From contig JANPBU010000040.1 in assembly GCA_031430595.1 (NCBI GenBank), positions 1 to 64,000 on the forward strand: 64,000 nucleotides of DNA. The letters run 5' to 3'. Position numbers and translations under genes: made by a program. Below the pieces are notes generated by a model. It was not told where the DNA came from, ran no database searches, and was given only the letters and a program-made list of their open reading frames with translations. Shown in pieces: positions 26,287 to 34,857 of this stretch (position 1 is the first letter of the stretch; each line of letters starts with the position of its first letter). The DNA comes from JANNBN01 sp031430595. GTDB taxonomy: Bacteria > Actinomycetota > Acidimicrobiia > Acidimicrobiales > JANYDT01.

Positions 26287-26463
26287 CTAACCATTTCTCA
26301 TAATTTCACTGTTGGTGGATGTTTTGGTAACGACTGGCGCAGGAAGCGGCTCGGGTCGCAAAGGTACTGGGGTCGGCTCAGGCATCGGTCTCGGCTCAGG
26401 CATCGGTGTCGGCTCAGGCATCGGGATTGACAACGTCGGTGCATAAAGAGTTCGCATGTTCAT
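26287..26463 (-). CDS. Proline-rich repeat peptide, 58 residues
   Basis: A minus-strand frame from ATG 26461-26463 to TAG 26287-26289. The start overlaps the stop of the upstream four-helix membrane protein as ATGA, so translation is coupled. The middle is a tandem 18-bp repeat giving (P-M-P-E-P-T/R)n (about 26355-26430), then a PVPLRPEPLPAPVV tail. There is no hydrophobic anchor. It could be an extracytoplasmic or polyproline linker-like peptide; no family was recognised. Confidence 0.5.
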   Translation of the reverse strand: MNMRTLYAPTLSIPMPEPTPMPEPRPMPEPTPVPLRPEPLPAPVVTKTSTNSEIMRNG

Positions 26464-26843
26464 CCTTTAGCCAGACTGGGGATGATTGCAACGACAAGGG
26501 CGACCTCAATTGCCTTCGTGGCCCAGCCCAACGTGTCGAAATAGCCCAACACCAAATACGAAGCAATTGCGCCAAGGGCAATACCAACGATCACGGTACG
26601 GCCGACAGATTGAAACGATTCGAACGGTGCCCATGGAAGGTAACCGACGGTGACTCCGGCCGTGTAGCCAACCCCAGCGAGGATGAAAAGCGTTCCGTAG
26701 CCTGTCGCCCCTTTGTCGAACTCGGCGGGCACTAACGAAAAGTGTATGCCGGCCGTTGCCAAAGTAAGAACGATCGCAATGACCGATGTGATGCTCAACG
26801 ACTGACGCTCTGGCATTGATGCGAGTAGTGGGCGGTTTGACAT
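26460..26843 (-). CDS. Four-helix membrane protein, unknown
   Basis: A 127-residue protein with four hydrophobic helices (SVIAIVLTLATAGIHFSLV, GTLFILAGVGYTAGVTVGYL, VIVGIALGAIASYLVLGYF, AIEVALVVAIIPSLA). ATG 26843 has a strong GGAGGAAA site immediately upstream. The function is unknown. The proline-rich small gene is coupled to its 3' end. Confidence 0.65.
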   Translation of the reverse strand: MSNRPLLASMPERQSLSITSVIAIVLTLATAGIHFSLVPAEFDKGATGYGTLFILAGVGYTAGVTVGYLPWAPFESFQSVGRTVIVGIALGAIASYLVLGYFDTLGWATKAIEVALVVAIIPSLAKG

Positions 26844-27077
26844 TTTTTCCTCCAAGCTCACGCGGCGGTGATTGGTCGCCTACTACCCGCGGCGCTCAGA
26901 CAGTAAACATCTCCTGACCGTGGAAACGTTATCGGTCAGCGTAAGTAAACAATCCGCCTACATCGAGCACGAAGCCAGGCATGAGCGGTGTCTTCAGTTC
27001 TTCGTCTGCACAAACTTCAAGGGCAACATCAGACGAGGTGCAATCGGTACTAGGCATGCACCATGCAACACATCACC

Positions 27078-27539
27078 ATGAAGCTCCTTGCCAAGCGTCG
27101 ACCGCGTACGTATGCAGCATGGTGCTTGATTGTTCTCGTCACGATGCTGTCAGCATGCGCGAACAACGATCCGGCGGTAGCGACATTGACCGTGCCAGTG
27201 ACCGACGCCTCGCCTTCGAAAGTTGCATTCGCAGACCAACAGTTCCCAAACGTTGTTTCGGCTACAGCAAGTCAGGATGGAAATACGTGGACGTTCGATG
27301 TGACCATTTCATCGCCCTACGACACGCCTGATCGGTACGCCGACGGCTGGCGGGTAACCGGACCAGACGGCAAAGTCTTTGGCGAACATAAGCTCACCCA
27401 TGACCATGCTATCGAACAACCTTTCACACGGACACAGACGAACGTAAGCATACCTAGCGATGTTGACACGGTAACTGTCGAAGGGCGAGATCAACTCAAC
27501 GGCTATGGAGGTAAAACTGCCACCGTCAACCTCCGGTGA
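27078..27539 (+). CDS. Secreted lipoprotein, unknown
   Basis: A 153-residue protein with a basic N-terminus (MKLLAKRRPRTYAAW), hydrophobic core and lipobox VTMLSAC (Cys at about 28). The mature part is beta-rich with a YADGWRVTGPDGKVFGEHKLTHDHAIEQPF segment that recalls ligand-binding or Ig-like beta sandwiches. A motif of this kind is common in small secreted actinobacterial proteins of unknown role. ATG 27078 is preferred to 27063. Confidence 0.65.
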   Translation: MKLLAKRRPRTYAAWCLIVLVTMLSACANNDPAVATLTVPVTDASPSKVAFADQQFPNVVSATASQDGNTWTFDVTISSPYDTPDRYADGWRVTGPDGKVFGEHKLTHDHAIEQPFTRTQTNVSIPSDVDTVTVEGRDQLNGYGGKTATVNLR

Positions 27540-27573
27540 CAATCGCTTCGATACATACTTCGTAGCCGTCGAA

Positions 27574-28959
27574 TCACTTCCCAGCCATCAATGGTGACTG
27601 CACCTCTTTGCCGTTCACATCAAAACCAACAATCGAGACCTGGCCAGCGTTTGATGAAATCGGAAAGATGAACAACTTCAGTAGCGATTGCCCAGTGACG
27701 GCCGTGACTGCGCCACGAAACACCTCGACGCCGTCAACCTTGGCCACAATCGTTTCGATGTTCGCTGCGGCGACACCTGCCGCGAATGTCTTCTCCTTCA
27801 GTTTCACCACCGACCACCCGAGTGAGTTCGTATTCCTGACGCAGGCTTGGACGGGCTTCAAGGCAACGATGTACACGAGACAGCTTTGTTTTGCCGCAAG
27901 TTGTGCTGTCCACGCTTGGCCGTCAACCATTCCAGCGTTGATGATTTCGGCCGACGTCTGAATGTTCGCCGAAAAATCGGTGGTCTGCTCGACAATAGCC
28001 TTCCATGACTCTTCGTCGGTTTCTGAAATGCTATTGGCCACGTCGAGCATCGAACCTTCGTCGAGATTGTCGGCGTACACGCTGACGATCAACCCGGGCT
28101 GCTCTTCCCACCAGAAGGTAGCTGGACCATTCAAGAACCTGGTTTCATAACCAGCTTTACCATTAATCGTCATAGCGGTTGAAGACCCGCCGATCGGATT
28201 CAGCAGTGCAACGTCAATGTACCTACGATCGATGCGACGAACCTCGACCGAGATGTGGGCATGAACGTTCTTCGGATCCGTAACGTACAGCAGGCTCGAC
28301 AAGCTTTTCGTTAGCGAGTCTGACAGCCCCGTGTAGACAATCGAAAGGCCAGCCGGCACTGCGCTAACCGAAAACCCCGTTGGCGAGCCCGCATTGACAA
28401 CTACGGCATTAGCGGAGCGAACCTGAGTCTTAATGTCCACATTGACCGACGTGCTGGTGAAAACGCGACCCTGATCAAACCACGTGATGACCTGGTTGTT
28501 GTATTCATACGAATCAAGAATGAAAGCTTGCTTACCGTGTACAACCGTGGTTCTTGTCTTCTGGTCGGTGAGGTATCTTGCGTCGCGCTTCCAACTGGAC
28601 AAGTCGTAGAGATCTGAAAGGATCATGATTGCCTTATCGTTTGCAGCGCTTCGCATATACGACATGAACTGAATACTTCCGGTAGGTGTGGTCCTTTCCT
28701 CGATTGACTCAACAACGTACGACCAAGGCAGCCGGGTTGGAAGAAATCTCGGGGGTGCGGCTGCAGCCTGAACGGTCGGTGCCAGCACCGCAAGTTGACC
28801 GACGCAAATCATTGCCGTAAGCACAACAACTACCGCTCGGCGGACCCGCTTTGTGGGCAAGTTAGTACGGGTGATTAGGTTTGGCACGGGGGGCACAGAG
28901 ATCTCCAGTTGTTCGGCGGCTACCCGCAACAGAGCATGGCGACCAACCCTTCCTTTCAT
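27574..28959 (-). CDS. Large secreted protein, unknown
   Basis: A protein of about 461 residues. A basic stretch and a hydrophobic core (TKRVRRAVVVVLTAMICVGQ) precede an alanine-rich cleavage region, so it is exported. The mature domain is beta-rich with repeated SxxV-type strands, tryptophans (WSYVVESIEER, FWWEEQPGLIVSVYADNLDE) and two cysteines close together near residue 375. No family was recognised. The start is uncertain: ATG 28959 or a GTG nearer the signal peptide (about 28890). It is convergent with the lipoprotein gene, 34 bp away. Confidence 0.65.
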   Translation of the reverse strand: MKGRVGRHALLRVAAEQLEISVPPVPNLITRTNLPTKRVRRAVVVVLTAMICVGQLAVLAPTVQAAAAPPRFLPTRLPWSYVVESIEERTTPTGSIQFMSYMRSAANDKAIMILSDLYDLSSWKRDARYLTDQKTRTTVVHGKQAFILDSYEYNNQVITWFDQGRVFTSTSVNVDIKTQVRSANAVVVNAGSPTGFSVSAVPAGLSIVYTGLSDSLTKSLSSLLYVTDPKNVHAHISVEVRRIDRRYIDVALLNPIGGSSTAMTINGKAGYETRFLNGPATFWWEEQPGLIVSVYADNLDEGSMLDVANSISETDEESWKAIVEQTTDFSANIQTSAEIINAGMVDGQAWTAQLAAKQSCLVYIVALKPVQACVRNTNSLGWSVVKLKEKTFAAGVAAANIETIVAKVDGVEVFRGAVTAVTGQSLLKLFIFPISSNAGQVSIVGFDVNGKEVQSPLMAGK

Positions 28960-29227
28960 CCGAACGAAAGATTTCACTTCCAGACAACCGGTTGATCCAG
29001 TTCGCTTCCCCCTCTGGTCCATTCCTGTTCTGGGCCAGGTTCGTGGCCCGATCACGGTACACAACCGTCGAACCTGGCACAGGTTTATCCGAACGAGACG
29101 CGCGATCACTCACCCACCCAACACCTCATCTGTCACTTGTTCAATCGCCGCTGAACCGAATGGGTCCACGCAACGTATTAGTCGATGAAAGCGCTCATCC
29201 TGAGAGCCCAGAAAGCAGATTCATGCC

Positions 29228-29935
29228 ATGCAGAACCGTACCAAGCGCTACCTCTCAATCGTTGCGGTCGCAGTTCTTGCCTTTTCGGTAGTTGCAAACG
29301 GCACGGCTAGCCGAGCAAACGCCCAGGTTGTTTGCGACGCCTCCGGGGGTGATGCAGAGGGCTGTTATGAATACGATGACATGTTCGACTTTCTCGACCT
29401 GAGCGCCGGACTAGTCAACGGGTTCATCGAATCGAACTACCCAGATAAACGTGTTCCCACGTACACATACATTCAAGAGGGTGGCCTGGCAGACAGCGCC
29501 TGTGGCGGCGCTGATGACACTTCATTTCATTACTGCGGGCTTGATGGCGGTGTCTTCGTTGGCCAGCGACTTCTCTATTACTTCTATTCGCAGTCGGGCG
29601 ACGCTGCTGCAGCGGTAGCCGTAGCGCACGAGGCGGGTCATCACCTGCAACGCTTTGCCGGTGTTCGCAGCCGTACCCTCAAAGGTCGTATTCGACAAGA
29701 AAATCAGGCCGACTGCGTTGCCGGCGCATTCGTCAGCTACCTCAACAAGCAGAACATTCTCGATGTTGACGACGACATCGAAGACATCGCAAAGATACTT
29801 CCTCTCATCGCATCGGCTGAGGGGCCATCTCGCGACCACGGAACCCTGAACGAGAGAAGTCGAGCCATGACCCGGGGAATGTCGGGTGGGCTCAGCGCAT
29901 GCAACGCTTACTTTCCGCAGACACCGATCTTTTGA
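29228..29935 (+). CDS. Secreted neutral zinc metallopeptidase (YpfJ-like)
   Basis: A 235-residue protein with an N-terminal signal peptide (YLSIVAVAVLAFSVVANGTA) and a HEXXH site, H134-E-A-G-H138 in VAVAHEAGHHLQR. The downstream QENQADCVAGAFVSYL supplies the conserved Gln/Asp region of the family, and a terminal HGTLNERSRAM segment is also typical. It is a short form of the pfam04228 zinc peptidases. The role in vivo is unknown; secretion is expected. Its end is three bases from the convergent next gene. Confidence 0.9.
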   Translation: MQNRTKRYLSIVAVAVLAFSVVANGTASRANAQVVCDASGGDAEGCYEYDDMFDFLDLSAGLVNGFIESNYPDKRVPTYTYIQEGGLADSACGGADDTSFHYCGLDGGVFVGQRLLYYFYSQSGDAAAAVAVAHEAGHHLQRFAGVRSRTLKGRIRQENQADCVAGAFVSYLNKQNILDVDDDIEDIAKILPLIASAEGPSRDHGTLNERSRAMTRGMSGGLSACNAYFPQTPIF

Positions 29936-29938
29936 GTA

Positions 29939-31366
29939 CTACTCGGGCAGGGTGTCTGAGATCTCTCCGTTGAACAGGCCAGTTTCGGCCGGAAGCGAAT
30001 CCGTTTGAAACTCTTGCCCGGGGCTCAGAAATGGCAGTTGCCCGCCAAGTAGCGAACCAAACGCATCGAACCCTGGGATCAGACCCAACGGCCCTCCGCT
30101 GTTCTTGAAGTCGGCAGGTTTCGTCGCTCGAAGCTTGACCAAGAGACCATCCATCGCCGAACGGATCGGTGCCACGAACCACTTGCCGTTACGTTCCACA
30201 ACGACAAGTTCAGCTGTGGTGCTTGCCGGGTTGGAAAGATTCAGCCCGAAAGGCGCAGATTCCGAACCCAAAACATCGGAAGTGAGCTGCGAAATCTCGC
30301 CTCCACAGCGTTTTGAAGTTTTGCCCTTCGCCGTGACAGTTGCGCAGTCACCTTCGAACACCAACCGAGCAGGCTGACCTTCGAAGTCAGCGACCTTGGC
30401 GTCGATCGACCACTCAGCTACCTTCACCCTGGTGACGTTTCCAGAACGGCTGCTCGTGATTTTTAGGTTAGGGAATGTCATCGAGAATTGTTTTCGGGCT
30501 TGGGTCAACGGCGCCTCGGTACTTTCAAGAAATAGCGGCGCATAATCCTGAAGCGCGCTGAGTTCTTCAGGGTCCATCAAAGAAATAGCCTTACGCATAT
30601 CAAGTACTGCCCCAGCCTCAAGCAACTGACGTAACGCAGCTTCAGGAGAATCGGCACCAACAGCTGACACTGATTGCTCAACACTCGGCATTGGTTTTCC
30701 CGTTGACACACGTGCGGCTTCAGCTACCGAATACAGCCCGGATACATACCAACGACCCTTGCGCTTGATCGTGGTCAGAGTGGTCGCATCGAACTTTTCA
30801 GCGGTTGGCTTTTTGTCGGCCAACGATTCGTTACCAATCGCCTCTTTGACCACGCCACCGAAAATTTTGGTTGCTGCCCCACCAACGGTCACGGTTCCGC
30901 CGCTTACTTTCACTGAAGCAATATCGTCACGAACGAAGGACTCAGAAAAGCTCTGTCCGGCAAACGCAACGGTCGCACCGTCAACCGATGCAAGATTCAT
31001 GTTCGGGGCAAGCACGTCGAGACGCTTGAGTTCTTCGAGAATAGGCACACCGTTTTCAATCAAGATATTGCGTTCGCCCGGCGCCATTTGTTCCATCACG
31101 CTGATCACATCATTCTTCGACGCAGCCGCCATCAACGATTGCACTGCCTCAGTTGGAGTGTTTTCTGAAGGCCCCGCCAAGGTGCGCGCTGCGAATGCTG
31201 CACCGCCAATCAAACCAACAACACCCACCCCGGCGACCATTCCGCGGAAACGCCGAGCAACCGTAGATCGGGCCGGCGGCAAGACGACCGAGGGAGGCAA
31301 CATGCTCGTTGGGGGCAGTTCGACGCCGTCATCTGGTGAGTAGGCCCACTCGTTTGTTGAATCCAT
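29939..31366 (-). CDS. Single-pass membrane protein with duplicated extracytoplasmic domain, unknown
   Basis: A 475-residue protein: a proline-rich cytoplasmic N-terminus, one membrane helix (GMVAGVGVVGLIGGAAFAAR), then two repeats of an NTF2-like or lipid-binding-like unit. Each repeat has a PxEAVxxLxxAxxxxDV start (TPTEAVQSLMAAASKNDVIS and SPEAALRQLLEAGAVLDMRK) and later a KGRWYVSGL or NGKWFVAPI strand. Such proteins are often auto-annotated loosely; the function is unknown. The next gene downstream of its start (31383..31829) is a membrane protein on the same strand, 16 bp away. Confidence 0.7.
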   Translation of the reverse strand: MDSTNEWAYSPDDGVELPPTSMLPPSVVLPPARSTVARRFRGMVAGVGVVGLIGGAAFAARTLAGPSENTPTEAVQSLMAAASKNDVISVMEQMAPGERNILIENGVPILEELKRLDVLAPNMNLASVDGATVAFAGQSFSESFVRDDIASVKVSGGTVTVGGAATKIFGGVVKEAIGNESLADKKPTAEKFDATTLTTIKRKGRWYVSGLYSVAEAARVSTGKPMPSVEQSVSAVGADSPEAALRQLLEAGAVLDMRKAISLMDPEELSALQDYAPLFLESTEAPLTQARKQFSMTFPNLKITSSRSGNVTRVKVAEWSIDAKVADFEGQPARLVFEGDCATVTAKGKTSKRCGGEISQLTSDVLGSESAPFGLNLSNPASTTAELVVVERNGKWFVAPIRSAMDGLLVKLRATKPADFKNSGGPLGLIPGFDAFGSLLGGQLPFLSPGQEFQTDSLPAETGLFNGEISDTLPE

Positions 31367-31382
31367 CGTGATCTCCGTCTTG

Positions 31383-31829
31383 CTAATTGCCGGGATTAAA
31401 GTTTAGGAAAGCTACTGAGCTCAGTAAAAGTATTCCACCGCTCAGGGTGATAATCGGCCCGAGACGAAGAAAGCTTGAGCGCGACACGAGAAGTGTCGAA
31501 AACGCTGCAGCACACCCAAGCAATCCGAGACCGGAACTCAACACGATAGAACCCCTCCGGCGCCCAAGGCCAACACTACAAAACAGTGCACCTGCCAACA
31601 TCGGGACTAAAACAACCGAAATGCCCAAGATTGTGCGAACGGTTCCATCCAACAGGTTCAGATTTCGTGCCGACCGAACCAACTCATAAGCAGAACGTCG
31701 AGAACCGCCAACCTCGAGAAACGGTAAACCAAGCCCAAGGGCGACAAGTGCAGCACCAACAATCGGTGACCCGACGACGAAGCCAGTTCTGACACTACGA
31801 GTGAATCCCACCAATTCATCATGTACCAA
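31383..31829 (-). CDS. Four-helix membrane protein, unknown
   Basis: A 148-residue protein with four hydrophobic helices (IVGAALVALGLGLPFLEV, ILGISVVLVPMLAGALFCSV, GSIVLSSGLGLLGCAAAFSTLL, IITLSGGILLLSSVAFL). The start is a non-ATG codon (TTG 31829); no clear ribosome-binding site is seen, so the exact start is unsure. It is upstream of and same-strand with the duplicated-domain membrane protein, and both may act at the membrane together. Confidence 0.6.
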   Translation of the reverse strand: MVHDELVGFTRSVRTGFVVGSPIVGAALVALGLGLPFLEVGGSRRSAYELVRSARNLNLLDGTVRTILGISVVLVPMLAGALFCSVGLGRRRGSIVLSSGLGLLGCAAAFSTLLVSRSSFLRLGPIITLSGGILLLSSVAFLNFNPGN

Positions 31830-31833
31830 GCAG

Positions 31834-31884
31834 TGGCTCTACTCAAGGAATGGCACTACTCGGGGAATGGCACTACTCGTGGCA
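31834..31884. repeat. Three 17-bp direct repeats in a divergent promoter region
   Basis: The units are tggctctactcaaggaa (31834-31850), tggcactactcggggaa (31851-31867) and tggcactactcgtggca (31868-31884). They lie between the divergently transcribed membrane protein gene (start 31829) and the SDR-sulfatase operon (start 31926). Head-to-tail repeats with near 1.6-turn spacing here are candidate operator half-sites. Confidence 0.6.
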
Positions 31885-31925
31885 GACGAATTGACGTAAG
31901 TAGACATAGCGCCTAAAACATTTGC

Positions 31926-32687
31926 ATGCCTGATCGTCGAGTCGCTCTTATCGCACCGGCTGGTTCATACGTCGGACCCGAACTAGCTCAGTCACTCGCC
32001 TCACGAGGCTTTGACCTGGTGCTCGCATCACCAGCTGCCGGGCTCGTCGCGATGCTGCGCGATTCAGGTACACGGGTCGAAGTAGTTGGTAGTGAGGATG
32101 ACGGAACACCAACTATGGGTAACTTCGATGCCGACGTCGGGTCGCTGATGGTTGAACGCGCGACATCAGTGTTCGGTACCTTTCATTCCGCCTTCTTTTC
32201 CTCTGGTCGAATAGCACTCGGAAAATTTGGTCGTATGTCCACACACGATCTACAGGGTGCGTTTCACGGCAACGTTGTGTTGCCATTTCACTTCGTGCAG
32301 GCGATACTTCCGACACTCGTCAGCCAACGCGACGGGCAGATTTTGGTAGCGACAAGCGCGACTGCACTCAGACCGACAACCGGCGCTTCGGTGTACGCAG
32401 CCACTCGTAGCGCAGCCACGATCTTGTTACAGTCGGCTGCGCTAGAGGTCGCAGCGTCAGGGGTTCAACTCAATGTGGTCGGCACAAACTTTATGGACTT
32501 CCCTGAATTTCTTCGAGGAAACCGGGTGGAAACTGCCGAAGATCGAGCGCGGGTTGAATCGATGGTTCCCATGAAACGGCTCGGAACGATGACCGAGTTC
32601 GCATCCTTTTGCACAACATTTCTGGACGGGTCAAGCCGGTTCGCCACCGGCCAATTCTTCCCGTATGCGGGCGGTTGGGCCACATGA
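31926..32687 (+). CDS. Variant short-chain dehydrogenase/reductase (YxxxR)
   Basis: A 253-residue Rossmann protein. The nucleotide-binding segment VALIAPAGSYVGPELAQSLA departs from TGxxxGxG. The catalytic region has Ser-Ala-Thr (ATSATALRPTT), then Y157-A-A-T-R161 where SDRs have YxxxK. The late segment FATGQFFPYAGGW is normal for the family. It is probably a SDR-fold protein with altered or lost reductase chemistry; halohydrin-dehalogenase-type enzymes also carry S-Y-R and a modified Rossmann loop. It is the first gene of a coupled operon (ATGA overlap with the TusA gene). Confidence 0.75.
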   Translation: MPDRRVALIAPAGSYVGPELAQSLASRGFDLVLASPAAGLVAMLRDSGTRVEVVGSEDDGTPTMGNFDADVGSLMVERATSVFGTFHSAFFSSGRIALGKFGRMSTHDLQGAFHGNVVLPFHFVQAILPTLVSQRDGQILVATSATALRPTTGASVYAATRSAATILLQSAALEVAASGVQLNVVGTNFMDFPEFLRGNRVETAEDRARVESMVPMKRLGTMTEFASFCTTFLDGSSRFATGQFFPYAGGWAT

Positions 32688-32956
32688 CGACGGGAGGATA
32701 TGACGATAGGCCCGAGGTGATGGATGTGCGAGGCCTTGGCTGTGGAAGCGTTCTGGTTCGTTTGGCGCAAAAACGCAAGGTCATTTCCGAATCAACCACC
32801 ATTTTGTTGTGGACCGACGATGCGGGTGCAGACGAGGAGCTTCCAGCGTGGTGTCGAATGACTCTGCAACAGTTCGGTGGCCGACTCGATAAGGTCGACG
32901 ACGTGTGGCGATACGAACTCACGCTTACACCACTACTTGCCAAACAACAGGAGTAA
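32684..32956 (+). CDS. TusA-like sulfur carrier
   Basis: A 90-residue protein with the TusA core VMDVRGLGCGSVLVRLAQK and the actinobacterial TTILLWTDDAGADEELPAWC segment. The single sulfur-accepting Cys is kept in LGC, but the following Pro of the usual CPxP motif is replaced by Gly-Ser. ATG 32684 overlaps the SDR stop. TusA proteins relay persulfide sulfur to DsrE-family partners, and one follows three bases downstream. Confidence 0.78.
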   Translation: MTTGGYDDRPEVMDVRGLGCGSVLVRLAQKRKVISESTTILLWTDDAGADEELPAWCRMTLQQFGGRLDKVDDVWRYELTLTPLLAKQQE

Positions 32957-32959
32957 ATC

Positions 32960-33328
32960 ATGAGCAATCGTTTCGTTGTCACCATCACTCATTCAGCCGA
33001 CGATCCTGACAAAGCGACAGTCGGTATGGTGATCGCCAACGCCGCCGCAGCGTCGGGAAAGGAGACCTTGGTTTTCCTCTCAAACGAAGGGGTTCGACTT
33101 GGGGCAGTGGGATGCGGAGACGCAATTCACCAAGAGGGTTTCGCCCCAATGACCGAACTTCTGAGCAACTTTGCAAGCAACGGTGGAACATTTTTAGTGT
33201 GCACCCCATGTGCGAAAGTACGCGGACTTGATACCGCCGAACTTGTCGCCGGCGCAAAACTAGGGGGCGGGGCCGGCCTTGTCGAATTTATGACTACTGA
33301 CGGAACCGCAGCTTCCGTCTCTTACTAG
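32960..33328 (+). CDS. DsrE-family sulfur-relay protein
   Basis: A 122-residue DsrE/F-like protein: FVVTITHSADDPDKATVGMV, then VFLSNEGVRLGAVG and the candidate active cysteines in FLVCTPCAKVRGL. The fold moves protein-bound sulfur together with TusA. An AGGAG site precedes ATG 32960, and the sulfatase starts seven bases after its stop, so the gene is fully embedded in the operon. Confidence 0.85.
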   Translation: MSNRFVVTITHSADDPDKATVGMVIANAAAASGKETLVFLSNEGVRLGAVGCGDAIHQEGFAPMTELLSNFASNGGTFLVCTPCAKVRGLDTAELVAGAKLGGGAGLVEFMTTDGTAASVSY

Positions 33329-33335
33329 CGGCTAC

Positions 33336-34754
33336 GTGAATTCTTTTACAACTCAGAGTCAACCGAACGTCGTCTTGATCAACTGCGACGACCTCGGTTA
33401 CGGCGATCTTGGCTGCTACGGATCGACGCTCAACAAGACTCCTGCCATCGATCGGCTGGCAAGCGAAGGTCTTCGTATGGATTCGTTCTATATGGCGTCA
33501 CCAGTTTGCTCACCCTCACGCGGTGCCCTGCTCACCGGCTGCTACCCGCCTCGGATCGGGTTCGGGTCTTTCGGCGGCTTACCAGTGCTCTTTCCAGGCC
33601 ATTCGGTCGGGCTCGCACCAAACGAAATCAGCCTTGCAAAGTTGTTGTCGTCTGCTGGATACCGCACCCAGATGATTGGAAAATGGCATTGCGGTGATCA
33701 GCCAACTTTCCAGCCCACAAATCACGGCTTTGATCACTACTTTGGCCTGCCCTACAGCAACGACATGGGCCGCCAAACCAACACCCCTTCGTTTTTCCCA
33801 GACATGGCACCGCTTCCTCTGATCATCGATGGCGATGTCGTCGAACAACAGCCCGACCAGGCTTCGTTGACCGAGCGATACGTTGTCGAGGCGGTCAAGT
33901 TCATGCGGGCGTCACGAAACGAGCCCTTCTTTCTTTACCTCGCCCACATGTATGTACACCTGCCTATTTATGTACAGCCAAGGTTCGCAAATCAATCACA
34001 AAACGGGCTATATGGGGCGGCAGTCGAATCAATCGATTGGGCCACCGACGTCATACTACGCGAACTTACCTCGTTGGGCCTCGATGACAGCACGATCGTA
34101 GTTTTTACCAGTGACAATGGCTCGCTCGGAAACAACTTGGTTCCTGTTGGCGGCGATGGAACGGTGCTGGGTGGTAGCAACGGTCCGCTTCGAGGCACCA
34201 AAGCAACGACCTGGGAGGGTGGCCAAAGGGTTCCTGGGATTGTTCGTTGGCCCCGACATATTGCGCCGGGAAGAGTCAGTCATCAACTTGCAACTGCGAT
34301 GGACCTGTATCCGACCCTCGCGTCGATTTGCGGTGCCGACCTTCCATCAGATCGCACCATTGACGGACGCGACATCCGGGCATTGTGGGAAGACGAAGAT
34401 GCAGAGTCTCCACACGATGCGTTCTTCTACTACTGGATGAACGATCTCGAAGCGATCCGGGTCGGGCAGTGGAAACTGCATTTTTCAAAACGTGGAACTG
34501 AAATGTGTGAGCTGTACGACCTCGACCGAGACATCGGCGAATCTCAGAACGTCGCAGACCAACACGTAGATATCGTCGCTAGGCTCTCGGCCAAGGCCGA
34601 CTGGGCCAGGCAATCGCTCGGAGACGCTCGCACCGGCAGAGTCGGAAACGATCTCCGCCCAGTTGGACGAGTAGACGATGCCGCCCCACTCACCCGTTAC
34701 GACCCACTGCATCCTTATTACATGGCTGAATACGATCTCAGCGATCGCGGCTAG
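33336..34754 (+). CDS. Arylsulfatase-type sulfatase
   Basis: A 472-residue alkaline-phosphatase-superfamily sulfatase. N-terminal metal ligands are in VLINCDDLGYGDLGCYGS. The modification site C58-S-P-S-R62 would be converted to formylglycine. HCGDQPTFQPTNHGFDHYFG and FTSDNGSLGNN provide further metal and substrate residues, and the C-terminal LYDLDRDIGESQNVAD is typical. No signal peptide is seen, so it is probably cytoplasmic, which is less usual. It hydrolyses sulfate esters. No formylglycine-generating enzyme gene lies in the window. The start is GTG 33336. Confidence 0.9.
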   Translation: MNSFTTQSQPNVVLINCDDLGYGDLGCYGSTLNKTPAIDRLASEGLRMDSFYMASPVCSPSRGALLTGCYPPRIGFGSFGGLPVLFPGHSVGLAPNEISLAKLLSSAGYRTQMIGKWHCGDQPTFQPTNHGFDHYFGLPYSNDMGRQTNTPSFFPDMAPLPLIIDGDVVEQQPDQASLTERYVVEAVKFMRASRNEPFFLYLAHMYVHLPIYVQPRFANQSQNGLYGAAVESIDWATDVILRELTSLGLDDSTIVVFTSDNGSLGNNLVPVGGDGTVLGGSNGPLRGTKATTWEGGQRVPGIVRWPRHIAPGRVSHQLATAMDLYPTLASICGADLPSDRTIDGRDIRALWEDEDAESPHDAFFYYWMNDLEAIRVGQWKLHFSKRGTEMCELYDLDRDIGESQNVADQHVDIVARLSAKADWARQSLGDARTGRVGNDLRPVGRVDDAAPLTRYDPLHPYYMAEYDLSDRG

Positions 34755-34857
34755 CAGCAACATGCGACGTTGAGGTGTACTGAATCAAGGCGGCGCGCCA
34801 GCCTGTTCCAAATTAGGAATGAGATCCGAATGAGACTCGAAGCTGTAACGTAACTGA

